Both the position numbers and the translations under genes were made by a program. A DNA stretch of 64,000 nucleotides from assembly GCF_000143415.4 (NCBI RefSeq), contig NW_003314283.1, positions 505,495-569,494 of the forward strand, read 5' to 3'. This DNA comes from Selaginella moellendorffii. Lineage: Eukaryota; Streptophyta; Lycopodiopsida; Selaginellales; Selaginellaceae. Positions within the stretch are counted from its first letter, which is position 1. The number at the start of each line of letters is the position of its first letter. Below are positions 43,101 through 52,657 of this stretch, piece by piece. Below the pieces are notes generated by a model, which saw only the letters and a list, made by a program, of their open reading frames with translations, was not told where the DNA came from and did not search any database.

Positions 43101-45749
43101 CACTAGTGGCGCGTTGAAGAAGGACAAACAGACAAGCAATAGGAAAAAAGGAGGTACAAATTATATTTGCAATGGCGTGTGGTCTCATGCCATTCCTTGC
43201 AGAAGACACTTCTTCAAAGGCAAAACAGGCAAGCACCAGCCAAGCTCAAACTGACAGTGGTCATAAAAAGCGAAAGCACGTTGGACAGTCGTCGGGATCA
43301 GAGGCGTTTGATTCGAAAAGGAAGAAGGGCAACGAAAAGATGATAGGTAATGCCTCGCGGTTATGGCGTATGTGCTCATGCCATTCATTGCAGATCAAGG
43401 GCTGAGTGAAAGGAGCCAGTCACCACCTCCTGACTCAAATTCCTATGGCGGACTCCCCTTCCCCAATCTCAATGGAGAGGTACAATGGATGAGGGATGCT
43501 TTTCAAGTCAAGGCCATGTTTTTCTCATCTCGTCGTCTTCGAAGGGTGCAAGAACGTGCAGAAACCATGTTAAGACAGTCGGGTGAGGATACGGTCCTAG
43601 GTCAAGCACTAAAACAGGCTATGGATGTCTTGTATTTTGAGATGGAGACTCGGCCAGATGATTTTCCCAAGATGGTCCTGGAAAAACAAGCCATCCAGCC
43701 TGAGCAGCCTATGGAAGAAATGCAGGAGGGGGATGAGGAGCCAGAGAAAGATAATGAGCAAGAAGAGCAGAAGGACGAAGAGGAGGACAAAGAAGAGGAG
43801 GACGAAGAAGAGGCGGACGAAGAAGACGAGGACGAAGAGGACGAGGACGAAGAGGACTTGGATGGTCCTCACAATGGTGACGATCACAATAACGACGATG
43901 ACGATGATGACGACGATGGCCAGCCTGAGGTGGCCAAAGAGCAGCGGAGGAAGGTCATACAAGACAAACCATCAGGTAAATAATAGTACATCCATTCCTA
44001 ACCTTTTACCATTTCTAACATTGTCCATGTAGGTCGCAGAAGAAATGGTAAGTAGAGATTATTCAGTTGAATTAAGATACAAACTCTAGCCTTTAGTGTC
44101 GAGGAAGGATAGTGCCAAGCAAGGGTCGAAACGTATGTCCAATCCTTCAGAATCAGCAGTGCGCCCAAGTGATATCGGTCCTAGTTCCTCAATAGCAGTT
44201 GATGGTAAATACACTATAGTCGATTCAATGTGCTAATGAGTTTGTTTTTAGTAGCTAGTAGGGAGGATACCATCTCAATCGAAGGGAGATATTTGGACAT
44301 GCATATGGATCCGCCAGTGGACTCTACTTGCCTGCAAGAGTCATCAGAGCTGGTGGAGGCTACTATCCATATCAACGCCAAGCAAGCTGACCACGCTCCA
44401 CTTGATGCTGCCCATACCACTGAGTCAATCTTGTCCACGTATCCAACTGACGGTGACCAGGCGCCATTGGACCCACATGAGGCCGCCCCAGCCGCCGAGC
44501 CGGTCGTATCCTCATTTCCAACGGACTCAACGTGTGCCCAATCGTCTGACTACGTGCCGTTGGAACCTCCCTACACCGCCCCTGCTGCCTGTTCGGTCAT
44601 GTCCACTTTGCCAACGGAGGCACCAGCTGAAATGGCGTGTGATCACACGCCATCGGAACCACCCCATGCCACTGTTGAACCAGTTGTACTAGAGTCTACA
44701 GCTGAAATGGCATGTGCCCACACGCCATCGGATGCGATTGACCCCACATTACAGAGGAGAGTATTTCCGCCCTTCACGTTTCCTCGACCAAAACCCTCTG
44801 AACGACCATCGGGAGCACCATTCGCTAATATTGTAGATGGTAAAATTGACTTGTACCATTTTTTATGCTGACACATTTCATTTTAGAGTCACGGCGAAAG
44901 TACTGTATCGTTTTTGATCTGAACGGTGTCCTTTTCTCCCATGAGCGTGGCTCGTCCTCGAATGTCACTGCACCCTCCAAAGCCTGCGGTCGCAAGTTGG
45001 TCAAAAGAGACAGATTCACATTAATCACACGGGAGAAACTGCGGGATCTAATAATGACCATGCGACACTTAAAACAGAGGGCCGGGTTCAATTTGCAATT
45101 GGGAGTTTGGACATCCATGATGCGCCACAATGCATTAACGTTGCTACAGATGATGCACGATCAGACGCGAGTAATATTACCATTTGACTTTCTCCTAACG
45201 CAGGAGGATTGCTTGACTATGGTCCATGTGAGGGGTAGCAAGCCCATCTTCGTCAAGCCAGAGGCTGTAGTGATGAACCGGACTGCTAGGTCAAGTGAAA
45301 TCCTCATCATCGATGACTCGCCGATTAAAACTGCAGCAAACACGCACACATATGCAGTGCACCCCATCTTTTGCAGTATGGAAACTAGGGAGAAGAAACC
45401 GTATGTTCTGGGGGACCTTGCAAAACGGCTTGAAGCGATGGTGATAGAGAACCGGCCAGTCCAGGAGGTGGCTGCAGAAATCAACCAAATGGCAGATGGA
45501 ACGGTATATCAGAAGCCATTTGATCGGACAGACACCAGTCATCATTTATGGCATGTATATTGTCTAGCCAAGCACTATCCGCATCTCCATAATCTGCTCA
45601 ACCGGATGGGTTCTTCGACCACTGAACATGAGCGTGGACGTATTAGAGAAGATATGGCATTACTATTGGGTTTAAATCCTGATAGTGTGGAGAGTGATGA
45701 AATTCCAAGATTATTGTATAGGCGTTGGAGGCAAAACATAACAGTCTGA
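40117..45749 (+). CDS. ParB-like / acidic linker / FCP1-like HAD protein of the TIR element (about 1650 codons, one internal stop)
   Basis: Model exons are 40117-40119 (ATG only), 40359-41537, 41592-42900, 42951-43025, 43064-43153, 43203-43346, 43394-43975, 44033-44047, 44097-44204, 44252-44839 and 44887-45749. They total 1652 codons, in frame throughout. Around residues 222-330 a ParB-like pattern appears: YTIDVSRIDIQSKYNHRL, then VSGQHSSLAMQQIVVDIM. After it, VVEYNCGGLFFRAALLKGVP (about residue 778) resembles the SAM-binding end of DNA methyltransferases, but without a proper glycine loop. An acidic run (43,720-43,920) and a Pro/Thr-rich linker lead to a HAD/FCP1-like domain: FDLNGVLFSHE, LGVWTSMMRHNA, FVKPEA, ILIIDDSPIK. 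The nucleophile motif is DxN rather than DxD. An in-frame TAG at 42417-42419 is either a nonsense mutation or removed by a weak 45-nt intron (42375-42419). All domain calls are by eye. Confidence 0.6.
40120..40358 (+). other. First intron of the ParB-like/HAD gene with three palindromes
   Basis: GTAAGT...ACAG intron of 239 nt directly after the ATG codon. Palindromes start at 40145, 40222 and 40282. It is the longest intron in the gene; the others are 38-57 nt. Confidence 0.6.
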
Positions 45750-46167
45750 GATGGCATGTATTTATTTAAAAATGTAACTTATTATGGCATGGGGTTCCAT
45801 GCCATTGTATTAATATTAAAAGACAATTCTTTGAGAGGATTTGCATTATACTAGAAGTGTTACAGCATGTTATTGGAAGTCTACGAAGTTGTTTTATTAA
45901 TAAGGGGAAAGTAAAGATTGAATGGGGACTTAGGCTCCACCTAGACTCGGAGCAACTGAGCCAATATTAAAAGGATGGAAAGAAATTGGACGACGATGAC
46001 AAGGAGAAGAGAGAGGTGAAGCAGTGGCAGGGGGAGGAGAAGTGATTGAGTAGACATTTCCTTGTTTAAAATAAAATGGCATGTGCCTCAATGCAGTTGA
46101 ATTTTGTTATATTTATATACTATATAAAGGTTTGGAAACCTTATTTTACAAGTGGGATAATGACAAT
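45750..46167. other. 3' end of the TIR element
   Basis: AT-rich tail after the HAD stop codon. It contains palindromes at 45784 and 46076 and no ORF of note, and it leads into the right TIR. Confidence 0.6.
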
Positions 46168-46191
46168 TCCCACTTTAACGAAATAGAGCTT
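46168..46191 (-). repeat. Right terminal inverted repeat, 24 bp
   Basis: Exact reverse complement of 32530-32553, followed by AATA (46192-46195). Confidence 0.92.
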
Positions 46192-46805
46192 AATAGCCTT
46201 CCCCAACATCCCCTTTCCAGTTCCCACCAAGTCCCTTTCTGCCCATAGCTGTGTTTGCCAACACTACCATTGGATCAAGGCCCATAGGCCCGACCACTAA
46301 GTCCTATGGTCCTCTGGGACTTCCCCCTTGGTCTCTACACTATAAGATGGCTCCTCTTCCTTTTCACAGTCTGGGACCTTGGGGCAATATTTCGGAACAC
46401 TGTAGCCTTACGCAAGCCTCGTAGTACTCTCCCCGCCTTCTGCCTTTGGGTGCTCTAGTTATGGGCTTAGAGCAAAGTTCCATTGAGCCACACTAAGTAT
46501 CCAAGTAGGTAGTGCCACCCACACTTGGACTGGGAGCATTGGCCAGTCAATCTCCCGGGGGAACTAAAGCCGGCTCTTGAACACTTTATTAAGCTACCCC
46601 GTTTGTCGGTCCGTGTTCACTCTAGTCTTGAACTTCCCAGTGGGCAGCTCATCACCCAACACTGGGTGTAACCTTCCTTGGCCAAACTGGCTCCATTGCA
46701 GTCCTCCCCCTACTATACTTTTGGAGCTCACCAAACTGTAAGGAACCAACTCGCCGAGGTGTCGTAGGCTAAGGGAACCCCGAAAGCATGACCAAAATGA
46801 CAAAG

Positions 46806-47105
46806 AGTTCATCGGATGGGACCAAGTTGAGGATCGAGTCCAAGACCGACTCTAGGACCGAGTTCGAGATAGAGTCCGGAATTGAGTCCGAGACCGACTC
46901 GGGGACCGAGTTCGAGTCCGAGTTTGAGACCGAGTTTGAGATGGAGTCCGAGATCCGAAATCGGGTCCGAGACCGAGTCCGAGGTCGAGTCCGAGGTCGG
47001 GTCCGAGATCGGGTCTGAGATCGAGTCCAAAATCGAGTCCGAGACCGAATCCGAAGTCGGATCTGAAATCGGGTCCGAGATCAAGCCAGAGACTAAGTCC
47101 AAATA
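46806..47105. repeat. Imperfect GAGTCC-type hexamer array (right part of composite)
   Basis: Same repeat as at 32,081-32,335 and preceded by the same unique segment, so it is a duplicated portion of the host retroelement (possibly its terminal repeats). Confidence 0.9.
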
Positions 47106-47925
47106 CTAATACGGGTCAAGGGGTGAAAGCCCAAAGCGTGTGTCTCCCAGGGGGGGGGGGGCTGCAGGGGGTTCCAAAAGTATAGTAGGGATAGGGAGGT
47201 CTAGGAACCAGTTTAAAAGGGACTCTCCAGTGGGGCTCCCAAACCGACTTGAGGTTGGGACTGGGACCGAGGGGCCTTGGGTGGGAGTGAGCATGGACTT
47301 GGTTGGTGCCGGAGGGGCCATCCAAGGAAGTGCTCAAGAGCAGCTCCCACTCTCGAAAGGGAAACCGATTGCGGTGCTCCCGGCTCATGTGGAGTGGTGC
47401 CCCACTTGAGTACCATGCGGCTCATTGGTCCTCGCCCTTCCTAGGGGCTTGGGCCTTCCTTTGGGATGGAAGTGCGGGGGTAGAGGTACCCATACCGGGC
47501 CACTAGGCCACGGTGTTTCGCCCCGGCGTCCCGAAGCAAGTGTTGCACTCAAGACTTGGGATTTAGAGGGTCCCATGATCAAGTCTTGTGGTACCAAGGG
47601 ATGTTAGGAACCTGGAAGCATGGTGTGCTTGGCTGCTTGTGCTTGCGGGGAGTGTAGCCGAACCTTAAGTCCAGTCTAACCCGGGGAGGGGGATTGGGAG
47701 AGATTGGGAATCCGTGGATGGATGGCTAACGCTCTGTTGCTCGTGCAGTGAGTAGCTGAAAGCAAATAGGACCAAGTAGGAGTTGGTACCATAAGTGAGA
47801 ACCTTGGCGAGGGAACTTAGCAAAAGCCAAGGCAGTGTCGGACGGATAGACGAGGTAAGCTAGCAAATTGGAAAGGAAAAATTTGTGGCTTACACAAACC
47901 CCCCAGGGTTTGGGAGATGAACTAG

Positions 47926-48391
47926 ACTCAGACTTGGACTTGGACTCGGACTCGGACTCGAATTCGGACTCGGATTCAGATTCGGACTCGAACTCGGGCT
48001 CGGTCTTGGTCTCGGGCTCAGTCTCGGTCCCAATCTCGGTCTCGGTCTCGGTCCTAGTCTCAGTCTCAACCTTGGACTCCATCTCAGGTCCTTCTTAGAC
48101 TCCATCTCGGATTCCATCTCGGGTCCATCTCGGACTCCAGTTCGGACTCTATTTCAAACTCCATCTCGGGTCCATCTCAGGTCCATCTCGGACTCCATCT
48201 CGGACTCCATCTCAGACTCTATCTCGAACTCCATCTTGGGTCCATCTCGGACTCTATCTCAGACTCTATCTCGAACTCCATCTTGGGTCCATCTCGGACT
48301 CCATCTCGGACTCCATCCGGACTCCGTCTCAGTCCATCTCGGACTCCATCTCGGGTCCATCTTGGACTCCATCTTGGACTCCATCTCCTCT
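47926..48391. repeat. GGACTC/CATCTC hexamer array
   Basis: Long run of GGACTCGGACTCGGACTC and GGACTCCATCTC variants, the complementary sense of the array at 46,806. ORFs across it encode only Ser/Asp/Glu or Arg/Pro repeats. Confidence 0.9.
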
Positions 48392-49185
48392 TGTGTCCCT
48401 TTTCTAGAGACTCACTCATTGCTTGCTTTGTGCTTGTTTCTTGAACACTTCATTAGGAATTCCACTCCCGCTCTCAACCTTTCAAGTTGGAGCTTTTAGT
48501 CCAAACGTGTTACGTTCATTTGGTTTTTGCTTTGGCCACTACCATGTGGCACCCTTTCGACTCCACTTTGGGGCCTAGGGATTTGGTGTCTCACACGAGA
48601 GGCTTTAAGTGGGAGTGAGCCTTGGCTGTTTGTGCCTACGGGGAGTGTAGCCGAACCTGCACCTTAGCATTGTCTTTAACCACTTGGTTGACTCACTTAA
48701 TTTGTCTATTGTCTAAGGATGATCTCCACTATTTAGCTCGATGCCAATTTTCATGAACTTCACAAAGCTTCTCCAAAATTCATTCATGAAAATATTGAGT
48801 TTTTATTGCTCACAATTTTCACTAGCAAACCAAATTGAGGAAAGACACACTCAACAACCAAGTGTAAACTCATGAATTTGGACTTCCCAGGAGGCACCCA
48901 GTTCAGTATTATTCAAACCAACCCCAAATATCCTAAGACTCTTAATTGATTAGAAAACAGGGTGCACTTTTATTCATGGGCCCTTTCTTTTTATATATTT
49001 ATATATTTTTATATTCACGGACCATTTCTCGAGTTGTTCCCTTTGATTCCTTACAATTCAAATTGTAAGCCAAAAATTTTTCATTTCCAATTTGCCAACT
49101 TACTTGTTTGTGGATGATAGGCTATGTTGAATTTCAACTTGGTGCGATATTGTTCCAGGAGAGTTCTCCAGAACCTATTCCGAAC

Positions 49186-52100
49186 ATTCATACCATTGAT
49201 GGGTAGCTTGCTTAAGGCCATAAAGAGCTTTCTGAAGCTTGCAGACGAGTTTGGAGCACCGTGATCCAAAAAGCTCAAAGCCTAGGGGTTGCTGCATAAA
49301 TATCTCCTCCTTCAAGTTCCCATTAAGGAAGGCTGTTTTTACGTCCATGTGATCTGCGCATAAACCAAACTCCGCTAAAAAAGGCAGAAGCGTTTTGATA
49401 CTTGTCTGCTTCACAATTGGTGAGAACATCTCATCAAAATCTACTCCAGGAACTTGTGAATGTCCTTGAGCAACAAGTCTTGCTTTGTAACCTGTACCGA
49501 TCCATCAGGATTTCTGTGAAGCTTGAATGCCCAGCGTGATCCAAAAACTTCATGTCCATTAGGAGCTTCCACCAAGTCATAAGTCTGGTTCTCATCAAGA
49601 GAATTCAACTCATCTTGCATTACTGAAATCCACTTATCTACATCAAGAGCTTGAATCACCTACTCAAAGTTGACTGGTTCAGAAGCTATTTCTATTGCTG
49701 CAAAAGACCATTGCTTGGGATGAGGTGCTTTACTTGATCATCCAGATGATGTCCACCTATAGTTCTCCACATTGAATGGTAGATCATTGTAGGTTCTCCC
49801 TGTCATCATGGTAGATCACGTAGGTTCTCCCTGTTGACTTCTCCAGTTCGTGCATGATGAGCAGCATTGCCCTGTTCTTCAGGAAGAAAAGATCCAGAGA
49901 TTGGTGTTGGATGGTCGTCTGGTAAAGGAGATGAGGGATAGATGATTGTCAGATCATTGTCATCTTCAACATCGTCTTCAACACCATCCCAACTCCATTC
50001 TTCCAGAGTCCAATTCATGTTTTGATCTGAGCTTCTTTCTTCTTGAACACGATCTTTGTAAAGTGTTCCTTCATCAAAACAAACGTCAGTGCTTAAAAAA
50101 ATTTGATGATTATCAGGCTGGTATAGGCGATATCCTTTTGAATTGGAATCGTATCCAACAAGAAAGGCCAGCTTGCTTCTTCTCTCCAACTTGCCGAGAT
50201 GCTCATCCACCCTTTTTGCAAAGCTTAAACAACCAAAACACCTAAGATGCACCACTGATTGTCTTTGACCAGTCCAAAGCTCTTCTGGGATCTTGTTGGG
50301 ATTGCGAGAATAAGGGAGAAGGTTTTGAACGTGCACAACTGATCCGACTGCTTCAGCCCAGAGGAATTTTGGTAGTCCTGATTCTTGAAGGAAGCACCGA
50401 ACTGCATTTATGATTGTCCTATTCTTGCACTCAGAGACTCCATTCTATTGAGGGGTATGAGAACAAGAGCACTGATGAAGAATTCCTTGTTTAGCATAGA
50501 ACTGCTGAAAGGACTTGTTGACGTATTCCCCTCCTAAATCAGTACGTAGACAACCAACCCTCTGACCAGTTTTCACTTCTGCTTCTGCTACGAATTGCTT
50601 GAATTTGCTAAAGACTTCATCTTTGTGACGAAGAAAGAAGACATCCGTGTGCCTGGATAAATCATCTGTAAACGTCACAAAATACTTCGTGCCATTTTGA
50701 GCAAACAGTCGCATGGGTCCACAAACATCTGAGTGAATGAGCTACAAGGGACAAGTGCTTCTGATCACAGCAGGTTTGAAAGTACGACAGGTTTGCTTGC
50801 CAGGAATGCAAGTGTGACATTTTGCTGAACTTTGAAGAACGTGGTCGTTGAAGCCATCCACAAGCTCCTGCTTCTGCATACGCCTGATGAGAGGGGGATT
50901 GGAATGTGCAAGTCGAGAATGCTAGAGAGAACTATCTGCAGTCATGCATATCTCAGAAGCGTTCGATTTTTCTCCAGAAGCTATCTCCTTCTCAAACAGG
51001 TTACCACATCTGGGAAAATGCAGTAATGGTCAACCATTTGCAAGAACTTGACATTGATGTTTGGAGAAATTCACATCCAGACCTTCATCCATAAGCTTGG
51101 CTACAAAAACCAGATTCTTCACTATCTTTGGAACATACCACGCATTCTTCAAGAACAGAGACTTTCTTCCCAATGGAACTCGCACATCCCCAATTGTGCG
51201 AACAGGTAAAATGCTTCCATCTCCCACACGAATGCACTTCCCTTTTGCAGCACACAACTGCACAAAGTTTGACCCGCTTTGCATTAGGTGTCTCTCTGAA
51301 CTTGAATCAATGGTCAGTTTTTCAGAAACGTTAGGAACTGCTACCTCAGATGATGCCGCAAGTTCCTGTGTTTCCCCTTCTTGAGCATTTGCTGCGAGCC
51401 CTATGTTCATGCGCTGCAGCCAAGCTGCAACTAGGCAATCCTTGGAGTAGTGTCCTAGCATCCCACAGGTCCAGCATTCCTGTTTGTTCTTACCCACAAA
51501 ACAATCCTGAATTGCTACTTCTTTACCAGAATTCCCTAAATTCTGCTGCTGCTGCAGATTTCCCCTAAACCCATGACCTTTGTCTCGTCCTCCTCTTCCA
51601 CAACCTCCTCTGCCTCGATGATTTCCAGCCCACAGAGCTGAATCAGTCCCTGACTGATTAATTGATGCAAAAACATTTGATGTAGACTGTGAGATCAAAA
51701 CATGTGAAGGCCTCTGATCAAAGTCCACAATCAAACCTCTCGCAGCCAGCTCCAAGCGTAAAGTTTACTCAGCTTGTTCAAAGTTCAGCGACATCATGTG
51801 AATGGTAGGGACGAAAGAACTAAAAGAAGAATCTTGCATGGCCTCGCAAAGTGCCAGAACTTTCTTGCTTTCATTGAATGCTGCTGGATTGCCTTCAAGC
51901 TCCATCCACAGATCTTGCATCTTGGCAAGGAACTCTTCAAAGTTCTCGCCTGGATGAAAATGGGTCTCACGAATGCAAGTCTCGACCATGCTGATCTTGG
52001 AGAGGGAAAGAACAGCATACTTGTTGTGGAGATGAGCCTAGATCTCACAAGCACTCTTATGACACAAACGCATCATAAGGGCATCTGCAAGCTTAGAAAG

Positions 52101-52477
52101 AATCAATCCTTTTGCTCGAGATTCCTTCTTCTCCAATGCAGCTTGTTCCCTTGGATCAAGCTGTTGTCAAGCTGCTGCAACAAAGGCACGAATTGCCTTT
52201 TCATCCACGACTTCTCCTTCCACTAAAGTTGAAGCTCCCAATGCAGCAGGGGCTTGCCACGTACGAGCATCTACAGCGATTGTCAGTGGTGAAAAGATTT
52301 CCTAGAGTTCTTCCATCTACAGCATGCGCGTCATTTTCTCAGACTAGATGTTGAACCCTCTCCTCCCATCAAAGGCAATGACTCCCTGAAGCAAGATCAA
52401 TCCAACTTTGCTGTAGCTCATGATGTGAGGCATAAAGAAAGGAGAAGAAAGAGTTCAGAAATTGAGCTCCAATACCA
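49186..52477 (-). pseudogene. copia Gag, protease, integrase and N-terminal RT remnant
   Basis: The minus strand gives Gag pieces (ETHFHPGENFEEFLAKMQDL) and a CCHC knuckle (CWTCGMLGHYSKDC, about 51,440). The protease region is changed at its active site (LTIDSSSERHL). Integrase reads FVTFTDDLSRHTDVFFLRHK, LRTDLGGEYVNKSF and FQPDNHQIFLSTDVCFDE-like sequence. Early RT reads WISVMQDELNSLDENQTYDL, GSRWAFKLHRNPDG, MDVKTAFLNGNLKEEIFM and YGLKQATHQWYE. The RT ends abruptly at about 49,185 and resumes at 31,830. Several stops and shifts are present. Confidence 0.87.
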
Positions 52478-52652
52478 TGAAAGAAAAGCGGAGCAAGAAC
52501 AATGGATTTCACTTCAACACACATCTTGATTCATATATGGCTGTATATATATACAACTTCAATCAAATTAGAAATCACCAAAGATCTGATCACGATTCGG
52601 ACTACTTTTGATATAAATCCTCTTGTTTGTCGTGTTCATCATTATTTTTACA
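52478..52652 (-). repeat. 5' LTR of the copia element
   Basis: A 175-bp repeat of 30579-30750, in minus orientation. It is followed outward by CCATC (52653-52657). Confidence 0.92.
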
Positions 52653-52657
52653 CCATC

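Larger units (their letters stand above)
32756..46096. repeat. Dispersed imperfect-palindrome family (about 28 copies of about 22 bp)
   Basis: The half-sites are ATGGCATGWGG and CCWCAYGCCAT, usually exactly 22 bp in total. Starts seen: 32756, 33073, 33161, 33759, 33919, 34065, 35407, 35464, 37310, 37380, 37478, 38054, 38129, 38993, 39072, 39231, 39366, 40145, 40222, 40282, 41559, 43031, 43172, 43363, 44632, 44707, 45784, 46076. The centre and a few positions vary, while the outer ATGGC and GCCAT are best kept. Copies lie in the spacer, in the 3' flanks, within the coding sequence of both genes, and inside five introns. 38054 is a longer variant (25 bp). Confidence 0.9.
32530..46191. mobile_element. 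13.66-kb TIR DNA element with D/D/E-type protein, ParB-like/HAD protein and dispersed palindromes
   Basis: The two ends carry perfect 24-bp inverted repeats beginning AAGCTCTATTTC (32530-32553 and 46168-46191), flanked by AATA. Two large genes diverge from a central 2.9-kb spacer: a 1022-aa probable transposase on the minus strand (34159-37227) and an 11-exon ParB-like/HAD gene on the plus strand (40117-45749). About 28 copies of a palindrome of about 22 bp are distributed from 32,756 to 46,096, and I saw none elsewhere in the window. The base composition and coding preservation are unlike the decayed retroelements around it, so it inserted last in the stack. I do not recognise the superfamily: TIRs and TSD do not fit CACTA (3-bp TSD), hAT (8 bp) or Mutator (9 bp). 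Confidence 0.85.
31830..49185. mobile_element. GC-rich retroelement composite nested in the copia element (itself interrupted)
   Basis: The copia RT is split between about 31,830 and 49,185. The flanks of this insert (31,830-32,525 and 46,196-49,185) share a segment, TGTAAGGAACCAACT...GTCGTA...TAAGGG, at about 31,990 and 46,737. They also share long imperfect GAGTCC/GACTCG hexamer arrays. The right side includes short gypsy-integrase-like pieces at 48,690-49,210 (for example RFWRTLLEQYRTKLKFN and AYHPQ). I could not define its LTRs or its exact family. It holds the 13.66-kb TIR element at 32,530-46,191. Confidence 0.55.
30579..52652 (-). mobile_element. Ty1/copia LTR retrotransposon, minus strand, split by a 17-kb nested insertion
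   Basis: LTRs lie at 30579-30750 and 52478-52652, and perfect CCATC duplications flank the element (30574-30578 and 52653-52657) within gypsy-2 RT. On the minus strand the 5' LTR is followed by TGGTATTGGAGCTC (about 52,477-52,464), an initiator-Met-type primer site. A purine tract, GAAGGGGGAG, precedes the 3' LTR. Gag, protease, integrase and early RT lie at 52,470-49,190, late RT and RNase H at 31,830-30,751. Coding is degenerate, and the LTRs differ at about 20 positions, so the element is older than gypsy-1. Confidence 0.92.

Noticed and set aside
43609-43962. 117-codon hydrophobic minus-strand ORF resembling a membrane protein
   Set aside because: It is the antisense of the acidic Asp/Glu run of the ParB-like/HAD gene; GAA/GAC repeats read backwards give Phe/Leu/Val.
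32756-46096. Reading the palindromes as a CRISPR array
   Set aside because: Spacing is irregular (tens to over a thousand bases), copies lie within eukaryotic exons and introns, and there are no unique uniform spacers.
32530-46191. Assignment to CACTA, KDZ-type, hAT or Mutator transposons
   Set aside because: The TIRs begin AAGCTC and the apparent TSD is 4 bp. The protein motifs do not match those I know for these groups.
46788-48499. Several ORFs encoding SESESE, ETESEVES or RPRSSP repeats
   Set aside because: They arise from hexamer microsatellite-like arrays open in several frames on both strands.
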